Shown here: positions 50,179 to 59,304 of the stretch, one piece after another
How positions within the stretch are numbered: position 1 is the stretch's first letter
How the letters are laid out: the number at the start of each line of letters is the position of its first letter
Source: Rhizomicrobium palustre
GTDB taxonomy: Bacteria > Pseudomonadota > Alphaproteobacteria > Micropepsales > Micropepsaceae
NCBI RefSeq assembly: GCF_011761565.1
Contig: NZ_JAASRM010000001.1
Span: 3,720,139-3,784,138, forward strand
Reading direction: 5' to 3'
Length of the DNA: 64,000 nt
The notes under the pieces: generated by a model
Database searches by the model: none
What the model saw: the letters and a program-made list of their open reading frames with translations, nothing else
Told to the model about the DNA's origin: nothing
Made by a program: the position numbers and the translations under genes

Positions 50179-52836
50179 ATGTCAGTCTCTAGCCTGCCCG
50201 AGTTGGATGCCCTGGTCGCCCGCGTAAATGCGGCCCAGAAGGAATTCGCCGGCTTCTCGCAGGAGAAGGTCGACCAAATTTTCCGCGCTGCGGCTTTCGC
50301 CGCGACCGAAGCGCGTATCCGCCTTGCCATGATGGCCGCCGAAGAAACCGGTATGGGCGTTGTCGAAGACAAGGTGATCAAGAACCACTTTGCCTCTGAA
50401 TACATCTACAACAAGTACAAGGACGAGCCGACCTGCGGCGTGCTGGAAGTCGACAATGTCGGCGGCACGATCACCATTGCCGAACCGATCGGCGTGATCT
50501 GCGGTATCGTTCCGACCACCAACCCGACTTCGACCGCGATCTTCAAGGCGCTGATCTCGCTGAAGACCCGCAACGGCATCATCTTCAGCCCGCATCCGCG
50601 CGCCAAGAAGGCGACCTGCGCCGCTGCCAAGCTGGTGCTCGACGCCGCCGTCGCCGCAGGCGCCCCGGAAGACATCATCGGCTGGATCGACGCCCCCTCG
50701 ATCGAGCTTTCCAACGCCCTGATGCGCCACCCCGGCATCAACCTGATCCTGGCCACTGGCGGCCCGGGCATGGTGAAGGCGGCTTACTCCTCGGGTAAGC
50801 CCGCCATCGGCGTCGGCGCCGGTAACGCCCCGGTCGTGATCGACGAATATGCCGACATCAAGCGCGCCGTCGCTTCGATCCTGATGTCCAAGACTTTCGA
50901 CAACGGCATGATCTGCGCCTCTGAGCAGGCCGTGGTCGTGGTCGACAGCGTTTATGATCAGGTCCGCGAGCGCTTCTCCAGCCATGGCGGTTACATCCTG
51001 TCGGATAACGAGCTGGGCGCGGTGAAGCAGACTGTCTTCCCCGAAGGCCATCTCAATCCGAACGTCGTCGGTCAGCCCGCGGTGAAGATCGCCGCCATGG
51101 CCGGCTTTACCGTTCCGCCGGAAACCAAGGTCCTCATCGGCGAAGTCGAAGAGACCGTGGATAGCGAACCTTTCGCGCACGAAAAGCTCTCCCCCACCCT
51201 CGCCCTGTATCGCCGCAAGGATTTCGCGGCGGCGGTCGATGCGGCGGCGGACATCGTGGCGCTGGGCGGTATCGGCCACACTTCGGTGCTCTACACCGAT
51301 CAGGACCGTCACGCCGATCGCGTGATGGCCTTCGGCAAGCGCATGAAGACCGCGCGTATCCTGGTCAACATGCCGTCGAGCCATGGCGGCATCGGCGACC
51401 TTTATAACTTCACCATGGCCCCGTCTCTGACGCTCGGCTGCGGCTCTTGGGGCGGCAACTCCATCTCGGAGAACGTCGGTCCCAAGCATCTCATCAACCG
51501 CAAAGTGGTCGCGAAACGCGAAGAAAACATGCTCTGGCACAAAGTCCCCAAATCCATCTATTTCCGTCGCGGCGCGATGGTCGAAGCCTTCAAGGAACTC
51601 GCCGGTAAGAAGAAGGCCCTGATCGTCACCGACCACTTCCTCTTCGCCAACGGCTACACCGACGAAATCGTGCGTCTGGCCAAGGAACAGGGTCTCGATG
51701 TCGATATCTTCAACGAGGTGGAAGCCGATCCCACGCTGTCGATCGTCCGCAAGGGCGTTCTCAAGGCCAATGCCTTCCAGCCGGACGTGATCATCGCCGT
51801 CGGCGGCGGTTCGCCGATGGACGCGGCCAAGATCATCTGGGTCATGTATGAACACCCGGAAGTCCATTTCGAGGATCTGGCGCTGCGCTTCATGGATATC
51901 CGCAAGCGCATCTACAAGTTCCCGAAAATGGGCATCAAGGCCGAGTTCATCGCCATCCCGACCACCTCGGGCACCGGTTCAGAAGTCACCCCCTTCGCGG
52001 TCGTGACCGACGATTCCACCGGCCAGAAATATCCGCTCGCCGATTACGAGCTGATGCCCACCATGGCGATCGTGGACGCCAACCTGGTGATGAACCTGCC
52101 CAAATCGCTCACCGCTTTCGGCGGCGTCGATGCCATCACCCATGCCTTGGAAGCCTATGTCTCGGTCATGGCGAACGAGTATTCCGACGCCCAGGCCCTG
52201 CAGGCCCTCAAGCTCCTGCGCGAGTACCTGCCGGCCTCTTACAAGGAAGGCGCCGCCAATGCGGTGGCCCGCGAAAAAGTGCATAACGGCGCCACCATTG
52301 CCGGTATCGCCTTCGCCAACGCCTTCCTCGGCGTTTGTCACTCCATGGCGCACAAGATCGGCGCGGCCTTCCACATCCCGCACGGCCTCGCCAATGCGCT
52401 GCTGATCTGCAACGTCATCCGCTACAACGCGAATGACAATCCGACCAAGCAGACCGCCTTCTCGCAGTATGACCGTCCGAAGGCCCGTGCCCGTTACGCC
52501 CAAATCGCCGATCACCTCGGCCTTGGCGGCGCGCGCACCGGCGATAAGGTCAACAACCTCATCGCTTGGCTGGAAGGCCTCAAGAAGGAGCTCAACATCC
52601 CGGCGTCGATCCAGGCTGCAGGCGTCTCTGAAGCCGACTTCCTGGCGCAGCTCGACGAAGTTGCCGTTAAGGCGTTCGACGACCAGTGCACCGGCGCCAA
52701 CCCGCGCTTCCCGCTGATGAGCGAACTGAAGCAGATCCTGCTCGACAGCTATTATGGCCGCGCTTACGTCGACACCTATGACAAGAACTCCACGGAAGAT
52801 ATCGACTCTGCCGTGGTAAACCTGATCCGCGCCTAA
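50179..52836 (+). CDS. adhE: Bifunctional acetaldehyde-CoA/alcohol dehydrogenase AdhE
   Basis: An 885-residue fermentative enzyme that reduces acetyl-CoA to ethanol in two NADH-dependent steps and forms spirosomes. The N-terminal aldehyde dehydrogenase has GAGNAPVVIDEYAD and the catalytic Cys in KTFDNGMICASEQAVVV. The C-terminal iron-dependent alcohol dehydrogenase has VGGGSPMDAAKIIWV and the metal-binding region with GVCHSMAHKIGAAFHIPHG. AGAGGACC precedes the ATG. A terminator follows, so it is a single-gene unit with a long upstream region, suggesting its own (perhaps oxygen-dependent) control. AdhE is uncommon in strictly aerobic alphaproteobacteria. Confidence 0.97.
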   Translation: MSVSSLPELDALVARVNAAQKEFAGFSQEKVDQIFRAAAFAATEARIRLAMMAAEETGMGVVEDKVIKNHFASEYIYNKYKDEPTCGVLEVDNVGGTITIAEPIGVICGIVPTTNPTSTAIFKALISLKTRNGIIFSPHPRAKKATCAAAKLVLDAAVAAGAPEDIIGWIDAPSIELSNALMRHPGINLILATGGPGMVKAAYSSGKPAIGVGAGNAPVVIDEYADIKRAVASILMSKTFDNGMICASEQAVVVVDSVYDQVRERFSSHGGYILSDNELGAVKQTVFPEGHLNPNVVGQPAVKIAAMAGFTVPPETKVLIGEVEETVDSEPFAHEKLSPTLALYRRKDFAAAVDAAADIVALGGIGHTSVLYTDQDRHADRVMAFGKRMKTARILVNMPSSHGGIGDLYNFTMAPSLTLGCGSWGGNSISENVGPKHLINRKVVAKREENMLWHKVPKSIYFRRGAMVEAFKELAGKKKALIVTDHFLFANGYTDEIVRLAKEQGLDVDIFNEVEADPTLSIVRKGVLKANAFQPDVIIAVGGGSPMDAAKIIWVMYEHPEVHFEDLALRFMDIRKRIYKFPKMGIKAEFIAIPTTSGTGSEVTPFAVVTDDSTGQKYPLADYELMPTMAIVDANLVMNLPKSLTAFGGVDAITHALEAYVSVMANEYSDAQALQALKLLREYLPASYKEGAANAVAREKVHNGATIAGIAFANAFLGVCHSMAHKIGAAFHIPHGLANALLICNVIRYNANDNPTKQTAFSQYDRPKARARYAQIADHLGLGGARTGDKVNNLIAWLEGLKKELNIPASIQAAGVSEADFLAQLDEVAVKAFDDQCTGANPRFPLMSELKQILLDSYYGRAYVDTYDKNSTEDIDSAVVNLIRA

Positions 52837-52855
52837 CAGATCAGGGTTTCACTGA

Positions 52856-52892
52856 AAGCCTCCGGAGCGAAAGCCCCGGAGGCTTATTTTTT
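52856..52892 (+). terminator. Rho-independent terminator after adhE
   Basis: AAGCCTCCGG (52856-52865) and CCGGAGGCTT (52876-52885) form a perfect 10-bp stem followed by ATTTTTT. It lies 19 bp after the adhE stop and touches the end of the convergent hydrolase gene. Confidence 0.9.
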
Positions 52893-54273
52893 AAGTGCGG
52901 TCCGGCAGACGGGCGCCGATAAAGTCCGCTGGATTGGCGGCGTGGGGATGTCCCCGGTTGGATAAGACAATCACGGTGTAGCCGGATCGCGGATATACGG
53001 CAAAGTCGGCATTCACGCCGGGCGCGCTTCCGCCATGGCCATAGAAGGACGCGCCGTTTCGAGCTGCAACGGTGAGGCCCAAGGACCAGTTGCGGCTGCC
53101 CGCGGATACTTTTGCTGTCGTCAACAGCGCAAGATGACGAGCATCGAGCAAAGCCCCCGCCGCAAGCGCCATTGCGAAATTGTTGAGGTCATCCACCTTG
53201 GAATACCCTCCCCCCGCAGGCAGACCCACGTAATACGGTAACGGCTTTAATCCGGTCTGCGCTGCGCCCACTTGCGGTATCGCAGTGTTCTCTTTCGTGG
53301 CGAGCGGCCCGGTCTCGGACATATCGGCTTTACGGAAAACATTTTCAGCGAGATAGGCGTCCCAGCTTGTGCCGGAGACCCGTTCGAGGATCGCGCCCAG
53401 CAATATGAAGCCCAAATTGCTGTAGCCCCACCGCGTGCCAGCCGGAAACGCCGGCTCAACCCGCCCGAAGATACGGATAAAATCGGCGGGGGTGCGCAGT
53501 TCCCCGGCATGGCGATCATATTCAGGTCCGAAAAAGTCCCCCGTCCCTCCTGTATGGGTCAAGAGATGCTCCACGGTCACCGTGCGGGCTATGGAGGTGT
53601 CTGGATAGTCGGATAAAAGTTTGCCGACGGTGTCGGTTAGCTGCAGTCGGCCGCGCTGTACAAGCTGTAGGATGCCAACCGCCGTGAACATCTTGCCCAT
53701 GGATCCGATGCAATAACGGGTGTTGGGCGATGCTGCTGGATCTCTCATGCCTGCCACCGAGCCATAAGCCTCGCGCATCACCACATGGTCTTTTTGGGCG
53801 ATAAGAACCGTGCCCGAAAACCGTTTAGCCGTCGCCTCCGTCGTGAGTTTGGCGTGCAACATCTTCAGGCCTGCGGCCTTGCCAAGACGCGGGAGGACGG
53901 CCTCGCGAGGATCGGTTGCACCGGAAAAACGCACATCTGAAATCCCATGCGTGTCGAGCGACAGCACGACCTTCGAAAAACGCCCCCAATTATGATCGCG
54001 AACAAAAGCTGTAATCTCGCCTGCGCCGGTCTCCTCGCTGCGCAACAGATCATAGCCGCCCGATGCTTCACGAACCCCGAGATCCTCGTCGATGTAGGGT
54101 GCTAAGTCAGGAATATTGGTCTTCACAAAGGCTGCATAGGTTGCGATATCCGGCGCGTTGAACGCGGCCAGCCAACGCTGCAACCAGCTCTTCGCCGAGG
54201 GTTGCGCCGCCAAGGCCCGGCCACCCAACAAGGCACAGGCTCCTCCGATTACGCCTCGTCTTGAAACAGTCAT
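52891..54273 (-). CDS. Exported serine hydrolase of the beta-lactamase (class C/penicillin-binding) fold
   Basis: A 460-residue exported protein. The N-terminus MTVSRRGVIGGACALLGGRALA is a twin-arginine-type signal. After a DUF3471-like or NTF2-like N-region (about 28-135), the serine hydrolase domain holds SMGK (Ser191, Lys194), YSN in WGYSNLGFILLGAILE and the third motif HGGSAPG. Members include esterases, D-aminopeptidases and beta-lactamases; the target here is unknown. It is divergent from a MarR regulator, with an 18-bp perfect palindrome between them, so it is probably repressed by that MarR. Confidence 0.85.
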   Translation of the reverse strand: MTVSRRGVIGGACALLGGRALAAQPSAKSWLQRWLAAFNAPDIATYAAFVKTNIPDLAPYIDEDLGVREASGGYDLLRSEETGAGEITAFVRDHNWGRFSKVVLSLDTHGISDVRFSGATDPREAVLPRLGKAAGLKMLHAKLTTEATAKRFSGTVLIAQKDHVVMREAYGSVAGMRDPAASPNTRYCIGSMGKMFTAVGILQLVQRGRLQLTDTVGKLLSDYPDTSIARTVTVEHLLTHTGGTGDFFGPEYDRHAGELRTPADFIRIFGRVEPAFPAGTRWGYSNLGFILLGAILERVSGTSWDAYLAENVFRKADMSETGPLATKENTAIPQVGAAQTGLKPLPYYVGLPAGGGYSKVDDLNNFAMALAAGALLDARHLALLTTAKVSAGSRNWSLGLTVAARNGASFYGHGGSAPGVNADFAVYPRSGYTVIVLSNRGHPHAANPADFIGARLPDRT

Positions 54274-54307
54274 GGTGACGCCCAGCGTTTTTCTGCTTGC
54301 CCAGAGT

Positions 54308-54325
54308 TATGTAGGCGCCTACATA
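54308..54325. promoter_or_regulatory. 18-bp perfect palindrome, likely MarR operator
   Basis: TATGTAGGCGCCTACATA reads identically on both strands. It is in the 74-bp gap between the divergent hydrolase and MarR genes, 34 bp from the hydrolase start and 22 bp from the MarR start. MarR dimers typically bind such sites and block both promoters. Confidence 0.8.
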
Positions 54326-54347
54326 TTGTCAAGCGAACGGAAGTGCT

Positions 54348-54902
54348 ATGAAAGACTATGTATCCGAAATGGGCGGCGCGGCGCTTGGTGCGCGGCTTCG
54401 TCGGCTGAGTGCGGTGATCGATGCGGATGCGGCGAGGATCTATGCCGCGCAGGGCATCAAGTTTGAGCAACGCTGGTATGGCGTTATAAATCAACTGGCG
54501 ATGAAGGGCCCTTTGAGCGTGCGCGATCTTGCAGCCCTGCTCGGGATTAGCCATGCATCGGTCAGTGAAACCGCAAAGTCGCTTAAGCAGGCGGGCCTGA
54601 TCACCGCGCATAGCGATCCGGATGATTCCCGCCGCAGTGTTTTATCCCTATCCCGATCTGGAAAGGCTTTGGTCGCAAAGCTTCGCCCCTTATGGGATGC
54701 CTTCGATGCCGCCGCGCGCGAACTCGATGCGGAAGCCGGAGAAGTCAGCGCAGCTTTGGCCAGGCTCGAAGACGTCTTGCAGCGAAAATCGCTACAGGCG
54801 CGGATTGCGGAGCACCTTCAGATACTGCCCCGGGGGGCGCTAAAACCCTCCCTTACGACGCGCGCGGTATATTTTTTGTCACGGCCCATTTTGAATTCGT
54901 GA
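54348..54902 (+). CDS. MarR-family transcriptional regulator
   Basis: A 184-residue winged-helix regulator. The DNA-binding core is GPLSVRDLAALLGISHASVSETAKSLKQAGLITAHSDPDDSRRSVLSLS, read in two parts around the recognition helix: LAALLGISHASVSETAKSLK and DPDDSRRSVLSLSRSGKAL with the wing arginines. Helices at both ends would form the dimer interface. It likely represses itself and the divergent exported hydrolase through the palindrome at 54308-54325. The inducing ligand is unknown. Confidence 0.88.
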   Translation: MKDYVSEMGGAALGARLRRLSAVIDADAARIYAAQGIKFEQRWYGVINQLAMKGPLSVRDLAALLGISHASVSETAKSLKQAGLITAHSDPDDSRRSVLSLSRSGKALVAKLRPLWDAFDAAARELDAEAGEVSAALARLEDVLQRKSLQARIAEHLQILPRGALKPSLTTRAVYFLSRPILNS

Positions 54903-54974
54903 CGTTACGCCCATTCTTCCGCCCATCAGCGCGGTATGCGATGAATACAATGTGAGCGATGGCGGGATTTCTTG

Positions 54975-56036
54975 ATGACGATAACTCAGGTCGTTGGTGA
55001 GACCAGACCCTCGCCTGCGTCCGCGCAGCCCATCAAGAATGCCAATATTCAAGTGCTGCGTGCCGTCGCGGCGCTGGGTGTCGTCTTTCACCACAGCATG
55101 CATGCGCTGGAAGATTCCGCGCCCGGCCATTTCCAATGGAATTGGTCCTTTGGCGCCTATGGGGTGGAGATTTTCTTCGTCATCTCGGGCTACATCATGA
55201 TGATGGTGACCTCGGCGAAGGAAAAGACGGCGGGTTCTTTTCTCACCGCGCGGCTGATCCGCATTCTGCCGCTTTATTATCTTCTCACCGCGTTTGTGAT
55301 CGTGCTGAAAATCACAGGGCTGGCCCATTTCGGCAATGATCCAATCACGCCCGCCTGGGCGGCGAAATCCTTCCTCTTTTTGCCCTTCACCAAGGCCGAT
55401 ATGCCCTCCTCGCCGATCCTCTTTCCCGGCTGGACGCTGAATTATGAGATGATGTTCTATCTGCTGTTTGCAGCCTCCCTCATGGTGCGCAGCGAGACCT
55501 TGCGCGTGAAGATCGTCATTGCATCCATCGCGGCTGCGTTCCTGTTGCCCTGGATCTGGTCCACACCGCTGACGCGCTATTTCGGCTCAGAGGTGATTAC
55601 CGGCTTCGCCTTTGGCGTCGCGCTGTGGCCATTGACGCAAAAGCTGCGCCTCACCCCAGCCATCGCCACAGCCCTCATCGTGGCGGGCGTTGCCGCCATG
55701 GCGGCGATCGACCACAACCATCTCAATGACACGCCCTTGATGGGGGCCGCATTGTCCCTCGCTGCGGCAGCGATTGTTGCGGGCGCGATATTTCTGGAGC
55801 GAGGCGGTCTGTCGGTGAAAAATCGCGCGCTGGTGGGTTTAGGCGATGCGAGCTATGCGCTCTATCTCGTCCATCCCATCGTCATCGCGGTGATCGCCCA
55901 TCTTGCCGCAAAGGCACATGTCGGCCCCGTCGCCATGGTTCTGACGATGATAGCGGCGTCTCTGGCCGTGGCAGTAGTGATGTATGAAAAACTCGACCGG
56001 CCACTGCATGAGGGACTGCGGCGGCTGACGCGCTGA
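54975..56036 (+). CDS. Acyltransferase 3 family membrane protein
   Basis: A 353-residue multi-pass membrane acyltransferase. NIQVLRAVAALGVVFHHS with the catalytic-type His, GAYGVEIFFVISGYIM and RLIRILPLYYLLTAF are the family motifs. About ten hydrophobic segments follow. Members O-acetylate exopolysaccharide, lipopolysaccharide or peptidoglycan sugars, or macrolides. The acceptor is unknown. ATG 54975 is used; the frame also has a TTG one codon earlier. It ends exactly where the convergent small membrane gene ends. Confidence 0.87.
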   Translation: MTITQVVGETRPSPASAQPIKNANIQVLRAVAALGVVFHHSMHALEDSAPGHFQWNWSFGAYGVEIFFVISGYIMMMVTSAKEKTAGSFLTARLIRILPLYYLLTAFVIVLKITGLAHFGNDPITPAWAAKSFLFLPFTKADMPSSPILFPGWTLNYEMMFYLLFAASLMVRSETLRVKIVIASIAAAFLLPWIWSTPLTRYFGSEVITGFAFGVALWPLTQKLRLTPAIATALIVAGVAAMAAIDHNHLNDTPLMGAALSLAAAAIVAGAIFLERGGLSVKNRALVGLGDASYALYLVHPIVIAVIAHLAAKAHVGPVAMVLTMIAASLAVAVVMYEKLDRPLHEGLRRLTR

Positions 56037-56273
56037 TCAGCGCTTGGCCTCTTCCACCGGCGGGGGCACTTCGCGCGGCGCGTCCGGTGTGGTGCGGATG
56101 ACTTCGCTCTGGACCGCGGCGGGAGCTTTATCAGGCGTGACATGCTGCGAGGCAAAACTGAAGGCGCCGAGAACCACAACGCCCATCACTGCGACCGCCA
56201 GAAGGCTCAAGAGACGGCTATAGCGTGTCGTCACCTCCGTTACCCGGATTCTGTGGCGCCGCATATCGACCAT
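56037..56273 (-). CDS. Small single-pass membrane protein of unknown function
   Basis: A 78-residue protein with a basic N-terminus (MVDMRRHRIRVTEVTTRYSRLL), one membrane helix (LLAVAVMGVVVLGAFSFA) and a Pro/Glu-rich tail (PDAPREVPPPVEEAKR), which would face the periplasm. I know no family. It abuts the acyltransferase tail to tail, with no spacer. The coding case rests on the coherent topology and composition. Confidence 0.55.
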   Translation of the reverse strand: MVDMRRHRIRVTEVTTRYSRLLSLLAVAVMGVVVLGAFSFASQHVTPDKAPAAVQSEVIRTTPDAPREVPPPVEEAKR

Positions 56274-56413
56274 TCTCTGCTCCCTGTTGCTAGGGATTAT
56301 AGGTAAACGCGGTGTTGGGCGCGGTGATAACTAAACCTGGGAGATAGTGCGGCAAGTCGTGCTGAGATTGTGGCGAAGCGGTGGCGCGGCCTCCACAAAC
56401 ATTGACGAAAAGC

Positions 56414-57139
56414 TCACGGCGCGGATGACACCGCGATCATTTGCTCAAAGGCTGCGCGTGCTTCTTCTGGCGGCAAGGATGCGAGCCGCTCGGCCAGCGC
56501 GCGCGTAATGTCGAAATGCTGATAGTCGATAGGCTCATCCCAGAAGCCACCCCAGTTGGAAAAGCCATTACGAGTGAAGATCGCGACCACGCTTTCGGCC
56601 ATGCCGGGCCGCGCTGGCTTGCCGGGGCGCTGCTGCAGGCGGTTGAGAAAGCCCGCCCCTTGCGGCGGAGCAACGGTCACCGTGGCCCCGGAAAAGGTGA
56701 GATAGGGATTTTCGCGCGGGTTGATGTCGATCGCCGCGCCATAAGCATGCAGTGAGAGCCGGTTCGAGCCCGCGATGGGGCGATGATTGAAGGAAGAGGT
56801 GTTGTCATCCGCCATCGAGGCGTCGTCGCTACCCTCATACGCCTCCACTGGCCTCGCTTTGCTAATGGGAAAGCCTTGCGCCTTCATCTCCTGGAAAATC
56901 TTGAGCACGCGCGGCGCCAGCGCATCCAGCACCACCACGCGGCCATCATCGTGGCTGCGGCCCTCGAAATCGACATATGTGAAGGTGACGGTTGCGAGCC
57001 GCGCACATCCCACCGGCGCGCCGTCATTGAGGACATGATGCGCCTTCATCGCGGCACAATCGGCTGTCGAGAGCGGCGCGATATTGTCCGCGAAAGCGGG
57101 GGCGGAAAGGAACACCAGCGCTGCAAAAAGGTTTCGCAT
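56414..57139 (-). CDS. M15-family D-alanyl-D-alanine carboxypeptidase-like protein
   Basis: A 241-residue secreted zinc peptidase. A signal peptide (MRNLFAALVFLSAPAFA) is followed by the M15 domain: the zinc His and Asp in SLHAYGAAIDINPRENPY and the final His in DYQHFDI, matching SxHxxGxAxD...H. M15 enzymes trim peptidoglycan stem peptides. A copy of the CGTCATGGCC repeat lies just upstream of its start, between it and the RidA-like gene, which is on the same strand. Confidence 0.85.
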   Translation of the reverse strand: MRNLFAALVFLSAPAFADNIAPLSTADCAAMKAHHVLNDGAPVGCARLATVTFTYVDFEGRSHDDGRVVVLDALAPRVLKIFQEMKAQGFPISKARPVEAYEGSDDASMADDNTSSFNHRPIAGSNRLSLHAYGAAIDINPRENPYLTFSGATVTVAPPQGAGFLNRLQQRPGKPARPGMAESVVAIFTRNGFSNWGGFWDEPIDYQHFDITRALAERLASLPPEEARAAFEQMIAVSSAP

Positions 57140-57158
57140 CAGCCAAGCCCCACCTCTT

Positions 57159-57266
57159 CGTCATGGCCGGGCCCCGCCCCGGCCATCCATATCATCGCCG
57201 CACAAAGCTTAAAGCCAAGCAGAATTCTCCGCCACAGGATGGCCGGGTCGAAGCCCGGCCATGACG
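57159..57266. repeat. CGTCATGGCC-type inverted repeat element, copy 3
   Basis: CGTCATGGCC at 57159-57168 is mirrored by GGCCATGACG at 57257-57266, and the inner halves GGATGGCCGGGTCGAAGCCCGG match copies 1 and 2. This is the longest copy (108 bp) and the only one not in a convergent gap: it separates the RidA-like gene stop from the M15 gene start, both on the minus strand. Confidence 0.75.
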
Positions 57267-57284
57267 GTTGGGGGTGAGGCTGTT

Positions 57285-57743
57285 CTACCTCTTCGCGGGC
57301 CGTCTCGCGATGATCTTGATCTCGGTGATGCCGTTATCAGGGATCAGGCGCACCACTTGAATGGCGGTCCAGGCGGGGAATGGCGCTTTGATGTAGCGGC
57401 TTTTGACAGCCACGATGGCGGGCATCTGGGTTTTCAAATCGGTATGAAAGCTGGTGATGTCGACCACATCGGCCCAGCTTGCCCCGGCGCGTTTCAGGAT
57501 GGCGCCGATATCCTCAAAGGCGCGGCCATACGCGGCTTCAAGATCGGTTTCGCCGGTGCGCGTTCCGGCCACCACGCCGGATAGATAAATGGTGTCGCCA
57601 GCGATGCGCGCATCAGCAAAGCCCCAGTTCTCCTGAAGTTTGCGAAAGCCCGGGTCTTCGGACATCAGCGCAGGCGTTTCGCTCGCAACAGCGCCCGCAG
57701 TTACAGCCGCCACGGCCAGCATTGCAGCAGTAAAGGTTTTCAT
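57285..57743 (-). CDS. Secreted RidA/YjgF-family protein
   Basis: A 152-residue member of the RidA fold with a signal peptide (MKTFTAAMLAVAAVTAGAVA), unlike cytoplasmic RidA, which deaminates reactive imines. The core has RIAGDTIYLSGVVAGTRTGETDLEAA and IGAILKRAGASWADVVDITSFHTD. At the place of the catalytic Arg (usually in AxRSxVxVxxLP) it reads PAWTAIQVVRLIP, so Trp replaces it and imine deamination is doubtful. It is likely a periplasmic Rid-like protein with another role. The next feature towards 57.1 kb is the repeat element. Confidence 0.82.
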   Translation of the reverse strand: MKTFTAAMLAVAAVTAGAVASETPALMSEDPGFRKLQENWGFADARIAGDTIYLSGVVAGTRTGETDLEAAYGRAFEDIGAILKRAGASWADVVDITSFHTDLKTQMPAIVAVKSRYIKAPFPAWTAIQVVRLIPDNGITEIKIIARRPAKR

Positions 57744-57832
57744 CTTGGCCCGCTCCCCGCGCTACACGCAGGAAGTGTCGGACCAAGATCTTTCCCGGTC
57801 AATGGCAGCACGCGATTGTGAAGCGGTGTGCC

Positions 57833-59113
57833 TTAGCTGCGATAACTGCCGTTGATGTCGATGTAGCCATGGGTGAGGTCGCAGGTCCAGACTTTGGCCT
57901 TGCCCTTGCCGAGGCGCAGATCGACGGTGATTTCGACTTCCAGCTTGGAGACTTCCTTGGTCGCCTTGGCCTCGTTATAGCCCGGGGCGCGTTCGCCCTT
58001 TTCGGCGACGAGTTCCTTGCCGAACCAGATCTTCAAGCGGTCGCGATCCGCGGCCTCGCCCGATTTGCCGACCGCCATCACGACGCGGCCCCAATTGGCG
58101 TCATTGCCCGCAACCGCCGTCTTCACCAGTGGCGAATTGGCGATGGAGAGCGCGACTTTCTTGGCCGCCGCATCGTCTTCGGCGCCTTGAACAGTGATGG
58201 TGATGAGCTTACCCGCGCCTTCACCGTCGCGCACCACTTGCAGGGCGAGGTCGAGCAGCACCGCATCGAGCTTCTTCTTGAAATCGCGCAAGGCAGGATC
58301 GGTGGCTGAACGCACCGGCTTATTGCCCGCCTTACCGGTCGCGAACAGCAAGAGCGTGTCGGAGGTGGAGGTGTCGCTATCGACGGTGATCGAATTGAAA
58401 GACGGCTTCACGCCTTCGCTGAGAAGCTGCTGCAAGACTTTCGCGGGCAGATTCGCATCGGTGACCACGAAAGACAGCATGGTCGCCATATCCGGCGCGA
58501 TCATGCCCGAACCCTTGGCGATGCCGTTGATCTGTACCGGCTTGCCGCCGATCTTGGCGGTCGCCTTGGCAAGCTTGGGATAGGTGTCGGTGGTCATGAT
58601 GGCTTCCGCCGCCTCACGCCAGCGATTGGGATGCGCCTTGGCCTTGAGATCGCCCAGAACGGCCGTGATCTTCTCCGCCGGGAGCGGCTCACCGATCACG
58701 CCAGTGGAGGCCATATAGACCTCATCGGCGCCGCAGCCCGTCACGGAGGCTGCCGCGACCGCGACGTCGCCCGCGCCCTTGAGGCCCGCGCGGCCCGTAA
58801 AGGCATTGGCATTGCCCGAATTGACCACCAGTGCCCTGGCCGTGCCGTGTGGGAGGCACGCCTTGCACCAATCCACCGGGGCGGAGGCCGCCTTGGACTT
58901 GGTGAAGACGCCTGCGACCTTTGTGCCCGGCTCGAAAATCGCCAGCATGACGTCGGTTCGGTTTTTGTAACGAACCCCGGCCTCGCCCGCGGCCAAGACT
59001 ACCCCTTCCAGAGGTGGCAATTTGGCGAAGCGCTTGGGCGCCAAGGGTGAAACAGCGTGAAGACCGGTCTTTTTGGCGGCTTTTGGGGTCGCCTTGGTGC
59101 GATTCTGCGGCAT
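57833..59113 (-). CDS. argJ: Glutamate N-acetyltransferase / amino-acid acetyltransferase ArgJ
   Basis: A 426-residue enzyme of the cyclic arginine pathway: it moves acetyl from N-acetylornithine to glutamate and may also use acetyl-CoA. Self-cleavage occurs before the Thr in [14 protein letters not shown], which is present. [12 protein letters not shown] and the C-terminal [15 protein letters not shown] are family motifs. ATG 59113 has GGGAG upstream; the longer frame to 59170 is less likely. It is divergent from secA, a common neighbour in alphaproteobacteria; the peptidyl-prolyl isomerase often found between them is missing. Confidence 0.95.
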   Translation of the reverse strand: MPQNRTKATPKAAKKTGLHAVSPLAPKRFAKLPPLEGVVLAAGEAGVRYKNRTDVMLAIFEPGTKVAGVFTKSKAASAPVDWCKACLPHGTARALVVNSGNANAFTGRAGLKGAGDVAVAAASVTGCGADEVYMASTGVIGEPLPAEKITAVLGDLKAKAHPNRWREAAEAIMTTDTYPKLAKATAKIGGKPVQINGIAKGSGMIAPDMATMLSFVVTDANLPAKVLQQLLSEGVKPSFNSITVDSDTSTSDTLLLFATGKAGNKPVRSATDPALRDFKKKLDAVLLDLALQVVRDGEGAGKLITITVQGAEDDAAAKKVALSIANSPLVKTAVAGNDANWGRVVMAVGKSGEAADRDRLKIWFGKELVAEKGERAPGYNEAKATKEVSKLEVEITVDLRLGKGKAKVWTCDLTHGYIDINGSYRS

Positions 59114-59163
59114 TTGGAATCTTCTCCCCGTGCAGCGCGGGGGTTTGGCCGGAATCATCTTAT

Positions 59164-59192
59164 TTGACAAGGGGGTGTGCCGTTCTTATCTC
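59164..59192 (+). promoter_or_regulatory. Probable promoter for secA
   Basis: TTGACA at 59164-59169 and TATCTC at 59187-59192 have a 17-bp spacer. The -35 box is perfect and the -10 box moderate. It lies about 110 bp before the secA start and reads away from argJ. Confidence 0.5.
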
Positions 59193-59304
59193 TCGGTCGC
59201 GGCCCAAGCCGGGGAGTCCTTTCCCGGCCTGTTTCGCCGTGCTTGCCCGTGCTTACCGCCCGTGTTGGCCGACCGTTTTGGCCAATTGATTGTCAGAGGA
59301 TTTC

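Noticed and set aside
50182..51867. 561-codon minus-strand frame
   Set aside because: Exact antisense shadow of the AdhE aldehyde dehydrogenase half.
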